46,213 nucleotides of DNA. It comes from Anaerolineales bacterium. Lineage in GTDB: Bacteria; Chloroflexota; Anaerolineae; Anaerolineales; Villigracilaceae. The translations under genes and the position numbers were made by a program. This document shows positions 30,353-38,733 of this stretch, piece by piece. Under the pieces are notes generated by a model that saw only the letters and a list, made by a program, of their open reading frames with translations, did not search any database and was not told the origin of the DNA. The DNA is taken from assembly GCA_013140605.1 (NCBI GenBank), contig JABFSL010000015.1:1-46213 (forward strand). Reading direction: 5' to 3'. The stretch's first letter is position 1, and each line of letters starts with the position of its first letter.

Positions 30353-31321
30353 ATGGACTTTACCATTATTCTACAGGCTGGCATCGCAAGCGGAACTGTT
30401 CTGTTGTTCGCAACAATCGGAGAATTATTTTCCGAACGCGCCGGCGTTCTCAACCTTGGCGTTGAAGGCATGATGCTGATCGGAGCGATGAGCGCCTTTA
30501 GCACAACCATTGCAACAGGCAATCCCTGGCTTGGTGTGTTGGTGGCCATGCTCTTTGCGGGGCTTATCAGCCAGATCCATGCTTTCATTGTAATCACTCT
30601 GCAAGCCGATCAAGTTGTCAGCGGCCTCTCGCTCACTTTTCTGGGAGCAGGCATCAGCTTGGTATTAGGCGAAGGCTTAAGCAAGGCTGGGACAGTTGCT
30701 CTTCTTCCCAATTTTTCGATCCCGCTGCTTACCTTGATCCCAATCCTTGGAAAAATATTTTTTACCAATCAAAGTGTTCTTGTATACATTGGCTACCTGC
30801 TTGTTCCCCTCTCATGGTATTACATCAACCGTACACGCCCGGGGCTGCACTTGCGCGCAGTGGGCGAATACCCCTCCGCCGCGGATGCGCTGGGCATTAG
30901 CGTTTTTCGGATGCGCTATTTCTATGTTTTTGTGGGCGGCATGCTGGCTGGGCTGGCAGGCGCAACAATCAGCCTCGCTGTTTCACCGGGCTGGTTCAGT
31001 GAGTTGACTACCGGCGGGCAGGGCTGGATCGCCATTGGTTTGGTTATTTTTGCCCAATGGGATCCGATCCGTGCGGCGGTGGGCGCGTATGCCTTTGGTG
31101 CGCTGCGCCGCCTCATACTGGACATTCAAGGGCCGCTCGTTTTATTGGGCTTTGACAACCCCTTTTATTACAATCCATATCTTGGCTTCTTCCTGCAAAT
31201 GTTGCCGTACCTCTTTACAGTGACTGTGCTTGTGATTGGCTCGCGCGAAGCCATGCGAAAGCGCATCGGCGCGCCCGCCGCATTGGGCAATCCCTATATC
31301 CGTGGGGAACGCGGAAAATAA
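30353..31321 (+). CDS. ABC transporter permease (system 1, second subunit)
   Basis: This 322-residue partner permease has 'GELFSERAGVLNLGVEGMMLIGAMSAF', 'QADQVVSGLSLTFLGAGISL', 'VGEYPSAADALGISVFRMRY' and 'GGQGWIAIGLVIFAQWDP', all typical of the shorter permease subunit of nucleoside importers. A strong GGGGAGGAA precedes the ATG, 3 bp after the stop of the first subunit. The transporter operon ends at the hairpin at 31,361. Confidence 0.93.
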   Translation: MDFTIILQAGIASGTVLLFATIGELFSERAGVLNLGVEGMMLIGAMSAFSTTIATGNPWLGVLVAMLFAGLISQIHAFIVITLQADQVVSGLSLTFLGAGISLVLGEGLSKAGTVALLPNFSIPLLTLIPILGKIFFTNQSVLVYIGYLLVPLSWYYINRTRPGLHLRAVGEYPSAADALGISVFRMRYFYVFVGGMLAGLAGATISLAVSPGWFSELTTGGQGWIAIGLVIFAQWDPIRAAVGAYAFGALRRLILDIQGPLVLLGFDNPFYYNPYLGFFLQMLPYLFTVTVLVIGSREAMRKRIGAPAALGNPYIRGERGK

Positions 31322-31360
31322 TCAGGTTTCTGAATAAATTTATTCGATCTTTTCAAGACA

Positions 31361-31394
31361 CGCGCTGGTTATCCAAGGATAACCAGCGCGTTTT
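31361..31394 (+). terminator. Terminator of transporter operon 1
   Basis: CGCGCTGGTTATCC (31361-31374) pairs perfectly with GGATAACCAGCGCG (31377-31390), followed by TTTT. The innermost pairs must open to form a loop. Confidence 0.88.
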
Positions 31395-31430
31395 GATTCA
31401 TTAACTCACCCTACGCACCCGACCGTGATT

Positions 31431-31500
31431 CCCTGAGCGCTAGCGAAGGGTCCTGAGGCAATCATAGTGGTTCTCACCGCACTGGCGCGCGGAGCGACAC
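31431..31500. repeat. REP-like repeat sharing a core with the element at 4.1 kb
   Basis: CCCTGAGCG, one extra C, then TAGCGAAGGGTC (31431-31452) matches the reverse complement of 4164-4184. The remainder (to CGGAGCGACACTGCG) is a degraded second half. Confidence 0.55.
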
Positions 31501-31566
31501 TGCGTAACGTGAGCATATAAATCAACCAACGATTCTGGATAAAAATCATGCTATTCCTGTTACAAA

Positions 31567-31600
31567 TTGTCTGACAACATTCGGCAGCATTCAGTATACT
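31567..31600 (+). promoter_or_regulatory. Promoter and GntR-type operator of the second transporter
   Basis: The palindrome TTGTC-T-GACAA (31567-31577) overlaps a -35 box CTGACA (31571-31576). An 18-bp spacer leads to TATACT (31595-31600). A bound repressor would block polymerase. The same core lies in the promoter of the 8-oxoguanine deaminase gene. Confidence 0.75.
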
Positions 31601-31627
31601 GTGTTAACAGGAGACAGGTAGCTGCCC

Positions 31628-32782
31628 ATGAAAAAACTATTTCAGAGTGAATGGATATCCCGCCTGATCGATGCGTCCCTGCCCGTTTTTGCGGCAATGG
31701 CCGCTCTGCTTATCGGCGCAGTCATGTTATTCCTGTTGAAGGTCAATCCTGTTGAGGCGTACAAGGCTCTTTGGGATGGAGCCTTCGGCAGTTCCAATGC
31801 CTTTGCGGAAACTCTTGTCAAGGCGACCCCATTGCTGTTGGTGGGAATTGGGATCTGTATTTCCTTCCGCGGTGATGTGATCAATATCGGCGGCGAAGGG
31901 CAAATGATCATCGGCGCGATTTTGGCAACATGGGTTGGACTTAACTTTACAGGTCTGCCGGGCTGGCTGGTAATTACGATTTCCATGCTTGCAGGGTTTT
32001 TAGGGGGCGCAATCTGGGGCGGCATACCGGGCGTGTTAAAAGCCTATTTCAGCGTAAATGAAATTTTAAGTACCGTGATGATGAATGCCATCGCCGTCCA
32101 AATGATGAATTTCTTTTTACGCGGACCGATGATCGATCCTTCTCAGGCCGAGCTTGCTTCTAAAATCCCTCAAACAGCCCGTCTCCTTGAAATTTTCCGA
32201 CTACCCCGCCTGGCACCGACCCGCCTGCATCTTGGCGCTTTGATCGCTGTCATCCTTGCAATTCTTGTATATATTCTTTTATGGCGTACCACACTTGGCT
32301 ATCGCATCCGCGCTGTGGGACAAAATCCGCACGCTTCGCGTTATGCCGGGATCAAGGTTCAGCGCTATGTTGTTTTAGCTTTGTTGTTGAGCGGCGCTTT
32401 CGCAGGCCTGGCAGGCGCAACCCAGGTATTTGGTGTCAACTATCGCATGATCACAGATGGTTCATCTTCGGGCTTTACAGGAAGCGCCGGGTTCAATGGG
32501 ATTGTGGCGGCCCTGTTCGGGCAATTACATCCGATCCTGACCATTCCTGCTTCGATTCTCTTTGGTGCGCTTTTGGTGGGCGCGAATAGCATGCAAAGAG
32601 TTGTGCAGGTTCCATCCGCGCTGGTCACTGCCTTGAATGGTTTGGTTGTGGTCTTTGTCGTGAGCAGTGAATTTTGGCGGCGACGTAGACAACGAAGAAG
32701 GTTGGCCGCTGCCAAACAGAATGATGAATCTCCTCCCCAACCTGAGCCTGAAAAATTACAGCAATTGGAGACAGGCGCATGA
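31628..32782 (+). CDS. ABC transporter permease (system 2, first subunit)
   Basis: This 384-residue BPD_transp_2 permease is paralogous to the one at 29,225: 'INIGGEGQMIIGAILATWVGL', 'GGIPGVLKAYFSVNEILSTVMMNAIAVQ', 'GQNPHASRYAGIKVQRYVVLALLLSGA' and 'GFTGSAGFNGIVAALFGQLHP'. The C-terminal tail is charged (RRRRQRRR, then Pro/Glu-rich) and probably cytoplasmic. It opens a second transporter operon with its own promoter and palindromic operator. Its stop overlaps the next start (ATGA). Confidence 0.93.
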   Translation: MKKLFQSEWISRLIDASLPVFAAMAALLIGAVMLFLLKVNPVEAYKALWDGAFGSSNAFAETLVKATPLLLVGIGICISFRGDVINIGGEGQMIIGAILATWVGLNFTGLPGWLVITISMLAGFLGGAIWGGIPGVLKAYFSVNEILSTVMMNAIAVQMMNFFLRGPMIDPSQAELASKIPQTARLLEIFRLPRLAPTRLHLGALIAVILAILVYILLWRTTLGYRIRAVGQNPHASRYAGIKVQRYVVLALLLSGAFAGLAGATQVFGVNYRMITDGSSSGFTGSAGFNGIVAALFGQLHPILTIPASILFGALLVGANSMQRVVQVPSALVTALNGLVVVFVVSSEFWRRRRQRRRLAAAKQNDESPPQPEPEKLQQLETGA

Positions 32783-33711
32783 TCTCTGAATTATTTACTG
32801 TCACCGTTTTAATTGGCATTCTCGCATCCGGGATCCGATTGGCAACTCCGTATTTATACGCATCGATTGGAGAAATGTTTGGGCAGCGCAGCGGCGTGCT
32901 TAACCTTGGCGTTGAAGGTCAGATGCTGCTCGGCGCTTTTGCCGCTTTTTATGTTGCTTTGACAACCGGAAATTTGTGGCTGGGCATACTGGCCGCCATG
33001 ATCGTCGGTGCGTTGATGGGATTAATGATGGCGTTCGTCACCGTTAATTTACATGCGCAACAAGGCATCAGCGGAATCGGTTTTTATCTATTTGGTCTGG
33101 GAATGAGCGATCTGTTATTCCAAAAATTGATGGGCACAGTGGAAACCGTAAAAGGTTTTCCGCCCATCAAGGTTCCATTACTAAGTAACATTCCGGGGAT
33201 CGGTGAAATTTTCTTTAGTCAAAATTTACTGGTGTACGGCGCGTATTTGCTTGTGCCAGCCGCATGGTTTGTTTTGAACAAGACCACGCTTGGGCTGAAG
33301 ATCCGCTCTGTTGGCGAGAACCCGGATGCGGCGGATTCATTAGGCGTGAGCGTGGCGCGCGTCCGCTACTTCACCATCATCCTCGGCGGGACTTTATCCG
33401 GGGTGGCAGGCGCATCTCTTTCCATCGCACTCTTGAATGTTTTTCAACAAAATATGACCAGCGGACTTGGATTTATTGCGGTCGCGTTGGTCTACTTCGG
33501 CGGGTGGCGTCCATGGGGAGTTTTGGGCGGCGCGCTGTTGTTCAGCATGGTCAACTCATTGCAGTTATGGATCCAGGTTTTGGGGATTCCAATCCCTTCC
33601 GAAATTGCGGTGATGATGCCTTACGTGCTCACGATTTTAGTTTTGGTAATTACTGTCTCAAGGGTCCGTGCGCCATCTGCGTTGACGAAACCCTTCGAGC
33701 GGGAAGATTGA
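32779..33711 (+). CDS. ABC transporter permease (system 2, second subunit)
   Basis: This 310-residue partner permease begins by ATGA overlap. Typical stretches are 'GEMFGQRSGVLNLGVEGQMLLGAFAAF', 'LHAQQGISGIGFYLFGLGMSDLL', 'GENPDAADSLGVSVARVRYF' and 'SGLGFIAVALVYFGGWRP'. It is followed by the binding-protein and ATPase genes, an order different from system 1. Confidence 0.93.
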   Translation: MISELFTVTVLIGILASGIRLATPYLYASIGEMFGQRSGVLNLGVEGQMLLGAFAAFYVALTTGNLWLGILAAMIVGALMGLMMAFVTVNLHAQQGISGIGFYLFGLGMSDLLFQKLMGTVETVKGFPPIKVPLLSNIPGIGEIFFSQNLLVYGAYLLVPAAWFVLNKTTLGLKIRSVGENPDAADSLGVSVARVRYFTIILGGTLSGVAGASLSIALLNVFQQNMTSGLGFIAVALVYFGGWRPWGVLGGALLFSMVNSLQLWIQVLGIPIPSEIAVMMPYVLTILVLVITVSRVRAPSALTKPFERED

Positions 33712-33812
33712 TCTTTTTTGAAGGAGGTACTTTGCATCGAATAATCCTGAAACATGTTCGCACCAAAATATTTGAAACCTTTGATAATCACAATTGAAAC
33801 AAGGAGAAGAAG

Positions 33813-34883
33813 ATGAAGAAATTTGCATGGTTATTGACTTTGGTTGTCGCGTTATCCATGATCCTCACTGCCTGTGGCGGCGCCGCACCCGCCACCGAAG
33901 CACCCGCTGTTGCCACCGAAGCACCCGTCGAAGCAACCGAGGCTCCCGCAGCCACTGAGCCGCCCGCCGCGCCGGCTGAAACGTTCCGTGTCGCTGTCAT
34001 CATGCCCAGCGCCATCAATGATCTGGCCTTCAGTCAGAGCATGTACGATGCCCTTGTCCGCATTCAGGAAGAAATGGGCGGACCCGATGCCTTTGAGTTC
34101 GTGTACTCTGAAGGTATGTTCAATGTGGATGATGCGGCTGCCGCCATCCGTGACTATGCATCACAAGGCTATAACCTCGTGATCGCTCACGGCTCGCAAT
34201 ACGGTTCCTCCCTGCAGGAAATTGCTCCTGATTTCCCAGAGACCAGCTTTGCCTGGGGCACCACAGCCGAAACTTTCGGCCTGCCCAATATTTTCGCTTA
34301 TGAAGCGGCTTCACAGGAAGGCGGCTATGTCAATGGCGTGTTGGCTGCGACTCTCTCCACCAGCGGCGTGGTCGGCGTAGTTGGTCCCATCGAAGTCGGT
34401 GATGCGAAACTGTATGTTGATGGTTTCAAAGCTGGCGCATTGGCGACCAATCCTGATGTTCAGGTGAACGTAAATTATATCGGTTCATTCTCCGACGTTG
34501 CGCTGGCTTCTGAAGCTGCGACGACTCACATCTCCGCTGGCGCCGATGTCTTGACCGGCTCCGCCCAGATGGTTGTGGGCGCGATCGGAAAAGCCGAAGA
34601 AGCCAATGCTCTTTGGTTCGGTACGCAATCCAATCAGTCCTCCCTGGCCCCCACCATCGTAGTTGCCTCACAGGTCTATCACTGGGAAGTTGCGCTCAGA
34701 GAGATTATCAGCCTCATTAATACTGGTACTCTCGGCGGACAGTCCTTCAAGGCCGATCTTGCCAACGGTGGTGAGGTTGTGGAATTCAACGCGGACTATG
34801 CCCTTTCCGATGAAGCCAAAGCTTTGGCCGACTCAACCATTCAAGGGATCATTGACGGAACCATCACAATTACCCTTCCGTAA
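33813..34883 (+). CDS. Bmp-family ABC transporter substrate-binding lipoprotein (system 2)
   Basis: This 356-residue lipoprotein (lipobox 'MILTACGG', then an ATEAP-rich linker) has a Bmp domain beginning 'TFRVAVIMPSAINDLAFSQSMYDAL'. It continues with 'LVIAHGSQYGSSLQEIAPDFPETSFAW', 'EGGYVNGVLAATLSTSGVVGVVG' and 'GADVLTGSAQMVVGAIGKAEE'. It is clearly diverged from the system-1 binding protein, lacking for example the long Cys-containing C-terminal part, so the two importers probably take up different ligands. AAGGAGAAG precedes the ATG. A hairpin separates it from the ATPase gene. Confidence 0.9.
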   Translation: MKKFAWLLTLVVALSMILTACGGAAPATEAPAVATEAPVEATEAPAATEPPAAPAETFRVAVIMPSAINDLAFSQSMYDALVRIQEEMGGPDAFEFVYSEGMFNVDDAAAAIRDYASQGYNLVIAHGSQYGSSLQEIAPDFPETSFAWGTTAETFGLPNIFAYEAASQEGGYVNGVLAATLSTSGVVGVVGPIEVGDAKLYVDGFKAGALATNPDVQVNVNYIGSFSDVALASEAATTHISAGADVLTGSAQMVVGAIGKAEEANALWFGTQSNQSSLAPTIVVASQVYHWEVALREIISLINTGTLGGQSFKADLANGGEVVEFNADYALSDEAKALADSTIQGIIDGTITITLP

Positions 34884-34904
34884 TTAGTTACTGACGTTAT
34901 ATAC

Positions 34905-34957
34905 CGTCCCGAAGGTTTTCTTGAAAACTTTGTTTAGCAGATCAAACCTTCGGGACG
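34905..34957 (+). terminator. Long hairpin between binding-protein and ATPase genes (system 2)
   Basis: CGTCCCGAAGGTTT (34905-34918) pairs perfectly with AAACCTTCGGGACG (34944-34957). An alternative inner hairpin GTTTTC-TT-GAAAAC (34915-34928) shares its first bases. CTTTCTTC follows, a weak T tract. Attenuation or 3'-end protection of the binding-protein mRNA is more likely than full termination. Confidence 0.65.
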
Positions 34958-34976
34958 CTTTCTTCAGGATGGCGCA

Positions 34977-36539
34977 ATGACTGATTCAAATAAACTTCCT
35001 TCAGGCCAAACCCGTATTGACAGCATTGAGATGCGCGGCATTTCAAAAAGATTCCCCGGTGTGCTTGCCAGTGACCATGTTGATTTTGACGTGAAGTCCG
35101 GCGAAGTCCATGCCTTGCTTGGCGAGAACGGCGCAGGCAAAAGCACGTTGATGAAGATTCTCTATGGCATGTATCACCCGGATGAAGGCCAAATTTTATT
35201 GAACGGCAAGCCGATCACCATTACCTCGCCAACCGATGCGATCAATTATGGAATTGGCATGATCCACCAACACTTCATGCTTGTGCCGTCGCTGACAGTC
35301 GCGGAGAACGTCGCCCTGGGATTGCCATCCTCCCGCGGCCCGTTGACCGACCTTGACCGTGTATCAAAACGAATTTTGGAATTGGCAAGTATCTACGGTT
35401 TGAAGATCGACCCCGATGCTTACGTGTGGCAGTTGTCCGTTGGTCAGCAGCAGCGGGTTGAAATTATCAAGGCGCTTTATCGCGGCGCAGCATTGCTCAT
35501 TCTCGACGAACCAACCGCCGTCCTTACCCCGCAGGAAGTGGATGAATTTTTTGTCATCATGCACCAGATGGTAAAGGATGGGTACGCTCTTATTTTCATT
35601 TCTCATAAATTGCACGAAGTCGTTGAGATCAGCAACCGCGTGACCGTCCTGCGCAATGGAAAGAAGATCGGCACACGCCCGACATCGGAAACCACGAAAC
35701 AGGATTTAGCAAATTGGATGGTCGGCCGTGATGTTGATTTTGTTCCTGATCGCGGAAATATTCAACGCGGCGAAGTCCGTCTGAAACTGGATCAGGTATC
35801 GTGTGGCAGTGACCGTGGAACGCCTGGCCTGCGTGAAGTCAGTCTTGAGATCCATTCGGGCGAAATCCTTGGCGTGGCTGGTGTCTCTGGCAACGGTCAA
35901 CGCGAATTGGCAGATACCATTGCCGGCCTGCGAAAAGTATCCAGCGGACATATCTTCCTTGAAGATAAGGATGTCACGAACTTTGCGCCCGGCGAACTGA
36001 CCGAACGAATGTTATCCTACATCCCCGAAGAAAGAATGCGCGACGGCATGATCAAGGATTTTACCGTCGCTGAAAACATGATCCTGCGTGAACATCATAA
36101 AATGCCTTTCTCCAGTTCAGGCTTCTTGAAATTAAAAGACATCTCCATACACACCGACAAATTAATTTCACAGTTCCATGTAAAGACCCCTTCGCAGGAA
36201 ACTCTTGCCAAGAATCTTTCAGGCGGCAACATTCAAAAGATCGTCCTTGCCCGTGAGATCTCCAGAAATCCGCGCGCCATTATCGCCGCCCAGCCCACCC
36301 GCGGACTTGACATCGGCGCGACGGAATATGTCCGCGAGCAACTGCTTGGCCAGCGTAAGCGAGGCGCGGCTGTCATGCTCATCTCCGAAGACCTCGATGA
36401 GATCCTCGCCCTTTCAGACCGTGTCGCGGTCATCTACGAAGGCAAGGTTATGGATATTCTTTCCCGTCAGAACGCAACCCGCGAAAGGCTTGGTTTATTA
36501 ATGGCAGGTGTGCATCCTGAAGAAAGAACTCCTGCTTAA
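34977..36539 (+). CDS. ABC transporter ATP-binding protein, two ABC domains (system 2)
   Basis: This 520-residue protein is paralogous to the system-1 ATPase. The first domain has 'ALLGENGAGKSTL', 'LSVGQQQRVEIIK' and 'LLILDEPTAVLTP'. The second has the altered P-loop 'GVSGNGQREL', signature 'LSGGNIQKIVLAREI' and 'IIAAQPTRGLD'. It powers the system-2 importer, whose permease genes lie upstream. It starts 20 bp after the long hairpin, so its expression may depend on read-through. Confidence 0.95.
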   Translation: MTDSNKLPSGQTRIDSIEMRGISKRFPGVLASDHVDFDVKSGEVHALLGENGAGKSTLMKILYGMYHPDEGQILLNGKPITITSPTDAINYGIGMIHQHFMLVPSLTVAENVALGLPSSRGPLTDLDRVSKRILELASIYGLKIDPDAYVWQLSVGQQQRVEIIKALYRGAALLILDEPTAVLTPQEVDEFFVIMHQMVKDGYALIFISHKLHEVVEISNRVTVLRNGKKIGTRPTSETTKQDLANWMVGRDVDFVPDRGNIQRGEVRLKLDQVSCGSDRGTPGLREVSLEIHSGEILGVAGVSGNGQRELADTIAGLRKVSSGHIFLEDKDVTNFAPGELTERMLSYIPEERMRDGMIKDFTVAENMILREHHKMPFSSSGFLKLKDISIHTDKLISQFHVKTPSQETLAKNLSGGNIQKIVLAREISRNPRAIIAAQPTRGLDIGATEYVREQLLGQRKRGAAVMLISEDLDEILALSDRVAVIYEGKVMDILSRQNATRERLGLLMAGVHPEERTPA

Positions 36540-36550
36540 CTTTAAAGTAG

Positions 36551-36645
36551 TACAATCACAATCCATCGGTTCGGTGGTCGCTCGCTGCGCGTGCAATGCG
36601 CAGAAGCGGCGTTGGACAAAACCATCGAAAAGTGCCGCCGTCCCA
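36551..36645 (+). ncRNA. Candidate structured leader of the molybdenum hydroxylase operon
   Basis: A -10-like TACAAT (36551-36556) is followed by a GC-rich segment. TTCGGTGG (36570-36577) can pair with CCATCGAA (36622-36629). Within that, CGCT (36579-36582) can pair with AGCG (36605-36608) around a 6-bp hairpin CTGCGC/GCGCAG (36585-36603). A ribosome site GGAAGGA follows. I do not recognise a known riboswitch class. It could also be a degenerate intergenic repeat. Confidence 0.4.
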
Positions 36646-36665
36646 AAAAAGGAAGGACACCACCT

Positions 36666-37541
36666 ATGAACCTATGGCAAGCATATAAACGGCCCGCTTC
36701 CGTCACGGAAGCAATTCAAGCTCTTACAACTGCATCTGGTACTGTCATGCCCATCGCGGGCGGAACCGATCTATTGCTCGACTTGAAACAAGGCCGCCAC
36801 GCCCCCGTCCACACATTAATTGATTTGACCTTTGTCCCAGAGATGTCCCTGCTCGAATTGAGAGGGGATGAACTCTACATCGGAGCCGCCGTCCCGGTCA
36901 ATCGCGTCGCACTTGACCCGCTAACTGGTACGCACGCCCAGGCATTGGTCGAAGCCTGTAACTTGATCGCAGGCCCGCAAGTCCGCAACACAGCCACGCT
37001 CGGCGGCAACGTCGCCCACGCCCTCCCCGCCGCAGACGGCACCATCGCCCTGACTGCTCTCGAAGCGCAGGCTGAAGTTGCCAGCCCTACCGGGACTCGC
37101 CGTGTACCGTTCACTTCCCTCTTCCTCGGCCCAGGTAAATCTGCGCTCAATAAAAACGAAGAAATCATCGTTGGCTTCTACTTACCACTTACCACTTACC
37201 ACCAGGCTTCCTGCTTCAAACGCATTATGCGTCCGCAGGGTGTGGCTTTGCCTATCTTGAATTGTGCTGTCTGGCTTGAACGCGATGGGGATATTGTCAA
37301 AGACATTCACATCGCAGTTGGCCCCGGCAGTTCAATTCCCTTCCGCGCCACCGAAGCAGAATCTACTTTGTGCGGACAATCAGTAAACAGCGACGCCCTA
37401 AATCGCACCATGGAATCTCTTCTTGGTCAGGCTCATTTCCGCACCAGCGCCCGCCGCGCCAGCGCAGACTACCGCAGGCATATTATCGGCGGATTATTTA
37501 GTGATACTTTTGAAACTGCGTGGTCAAGAGCATTTAAATAA
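36666..37541 (+). CDS. xdhB: FAD-binding subunit of a xanthine dehydrogenase-type molybdenum hydroxylase
   Basis: The ATG at 36666 (after GGAAGGA) gives 291 residues beginning 'MNLWQAYKRPASVTEAIQAL', the usual family start; a longer in-frame extension is not family-like. FAD-site motifs are 'MPIAGGTDLLLDLKQG', 'IGAAVPVNRVALDPL' and 'GPQVRNTATLGGNVAHALPAADG'. The C-terminal CO-dehydrogenase-flavoprotein domain has 'CFKRIMRPQGVALPILNCAVWL'. It passes electrons from the Mo and Fe-S centres via FAD to NAD or another acceptor. Its partner is the fused subunit at 38,734, but a lipoprotein gene is wedged between them, overlapping this stop by one base. Confidence 0.93.
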   Translation: MNLWQAYKRPASVTEAIQALTTASGTVMPIAGGTDLLLDLKQGRHAPVHTLIDLTFVPEMSLLELRGDELYIGAAVPVNRVALDPLTGTHAQALVEACNLIAGPQVRNTATLGGNVAHALPAADGTIALTALEAQAEVASPTGTRRVPFTSLFLGPGKSALNKNEEIIVGFYLPLTTYHQASCFKRIMRPQGVALPILNCAVWLERDGDIVKDIHIAVGPGSSIPFRATEAESTLCGQSVNSDALNRTMESLLGQAHFRTSARRASADYRRHIIGGLFSDTFETAWSRAFK

Positions 37542-38719
37542 TGAGAACCAAACACCCTCGATTTTCTCTATTGCTTCTTATTGGAATAACATTTTCATTT
37601 CTATCCGCTTGTGGTCCGCCCGGATATAATTTTATTGTAGTGAAAAAAATCAGCGTAAGCAAAAACATTGTTTATGTTCGCGCCTCACAAGACTGTAACA
37701 ATTGTCAAACTATTGAGGGTTTTGTCTATTATGCCAGCCATGATAATGGTCAAACTTGGGAGGAAGTCACATCACCGACAAATGAGGTATTACAGATATT
37801 AAAGCAAAAACAGAATAAACAATCTCCTGTTTGTATTTTGGTTGAAACGAAAGTTTGTTACAGAATAACTTACAAAGAACAGGTTGAAATCTCTAATGAT
37901 GGTGGTGTTACCTGGCAAAGCGATTGGCAAATCCCTGCTGGTCGTAAAGACTATATGCAAATGCTTTTTGTCGGTCCTGGTCCAACCATTATTCCATTTG
38001 ATATACAAGTAACCGAATCTGCTATTGGGCATTTTGTTGTTGTTGCAATGGGAAATCAGGGTGTGCTTGTCAAATCGCCAGATGGGAATTGGAATAGGTA
38101 CGCTGTTGGATTGGCAGTACCAACTCCCTATCAAGCGGCGAATTTCCGGGAGGCGACGGATGTGTTGTCTTCAGAGCTTTATTCAACAATCCTAATAGCG
38201 TTCTGTAGTTTTCTGTTATTATCCTTCTGGGCTTGGGTCACGATTTATATAAAATCAGACAAAATGCTTCGCAAAAAAATTCTGACATCTTGTTTGGTGT
38301 TTCTTTTTTCCATAGTAATTTTGCCATCTTATTATATTTTTCTCTCTTCATCTCCAAATATAGGGTGGCTTGAAAGTCTACATTATTACATAATCTCGCA
38401 CTTTCGTTATATTATCGCCGGTGCGCGAATTATTATCAATATTCTACCGTTTATAAGCTTTTGGGTTACATGGTTGATGGTTATTCGCATTTCATTAAAC
38501 AAGGATTTAGGCTTATTGACTCTGCTTTTGAGTGTAGTTTTTTCTGTTATCTTATATTTTTGTATATTGTTGCCATTTCAACTTTGGGCGTTGGGGACAA
38601 TTTCAGTTTATGAAACGGCCCTCGTGATTTCATGGCTCGTTGGAATTATTGTTGTACTAATCGCATTAATAAGTGAATTCCGAATTGCCGTTTTGGCAAT
38701 AAGACCTATTAGCAAATAA
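37541..38719 (+). CDS. Lipoprotein/membrane protein of unknown function, inserted between hydroxylase genes
   Basis: This 392-residue protein starts by TAATG overlap with the FAD-subunit gene. It has a lipoprotein-like signal ('ITFSFLSACGPPG') and an extracytoplasmic domain with BNR/Asp-box-like 'YYASHDNGQTWEEVTSP' and 'EISNDGGVTWQSDW'. About five membrane segments follow from residue 205 on, including 'TILIAFCSFLLLSFWAWVTIY' and 'ILTSCLVFLFSIVILPSYYIF'. Its base composition is clearly more AT-rich than both neighbours, suggesting recent acquisition. No link to molybdenum hydroxylases is known to me. Confidence 0.7.
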   Translation: MRTKHPRFSLLLLIGITFSFLSACGPPGYNFIVVKKISVSKNIVYVRASQDCNNCQTIEGFVYYASHDNGQTWEEVTSPTNEVLQILKQKQNKQSPVCILVETKVCYRITYKEQVEISNDGGVTWQSDWQIPAGRKDYMQMLFVGPGPTIIPFDIQVTESAIGHFVVVAMGNQGVLVKSPDGNWNRYAVGLAVPTPYQAANFREATDVLSSELYSTILIAFCSFLLLSFWAWVTIYIKSDKMLRKKILTSCLVFLFSIVILPSYYIFLSSSPNIGWLESLHYYIISHFRYIIAGARIIINILPFISFWVTWLMVIRISLNKDLGLLTLLLSVVFSVILYFCILLPFQLWALGTISVYETALVISWLVGIIVVLIALISEFRIAVLAIRPISK

Positions 38720-38733
38720 GAAGGTAATTAACT

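Larger units (their letters stand above)
31322..31627. other. Intergenic region between the two transporters
   Basis: No gene is seen in these 306 bp. The region has a terminator (31361-31394), a REP-like repeat core (31431-31500), and the promoter/operator of the second transporter (31567-31600). Confidence 0.75.

Noticed and set aside
36591-36665. An N-terminal extension of the FAD subunit in frame from 36591
   Set aside because: The added residues are basic and not family-like, the region is GC-rich and hairpin-forming, and the ATG at 36666 has a good ribosome site.
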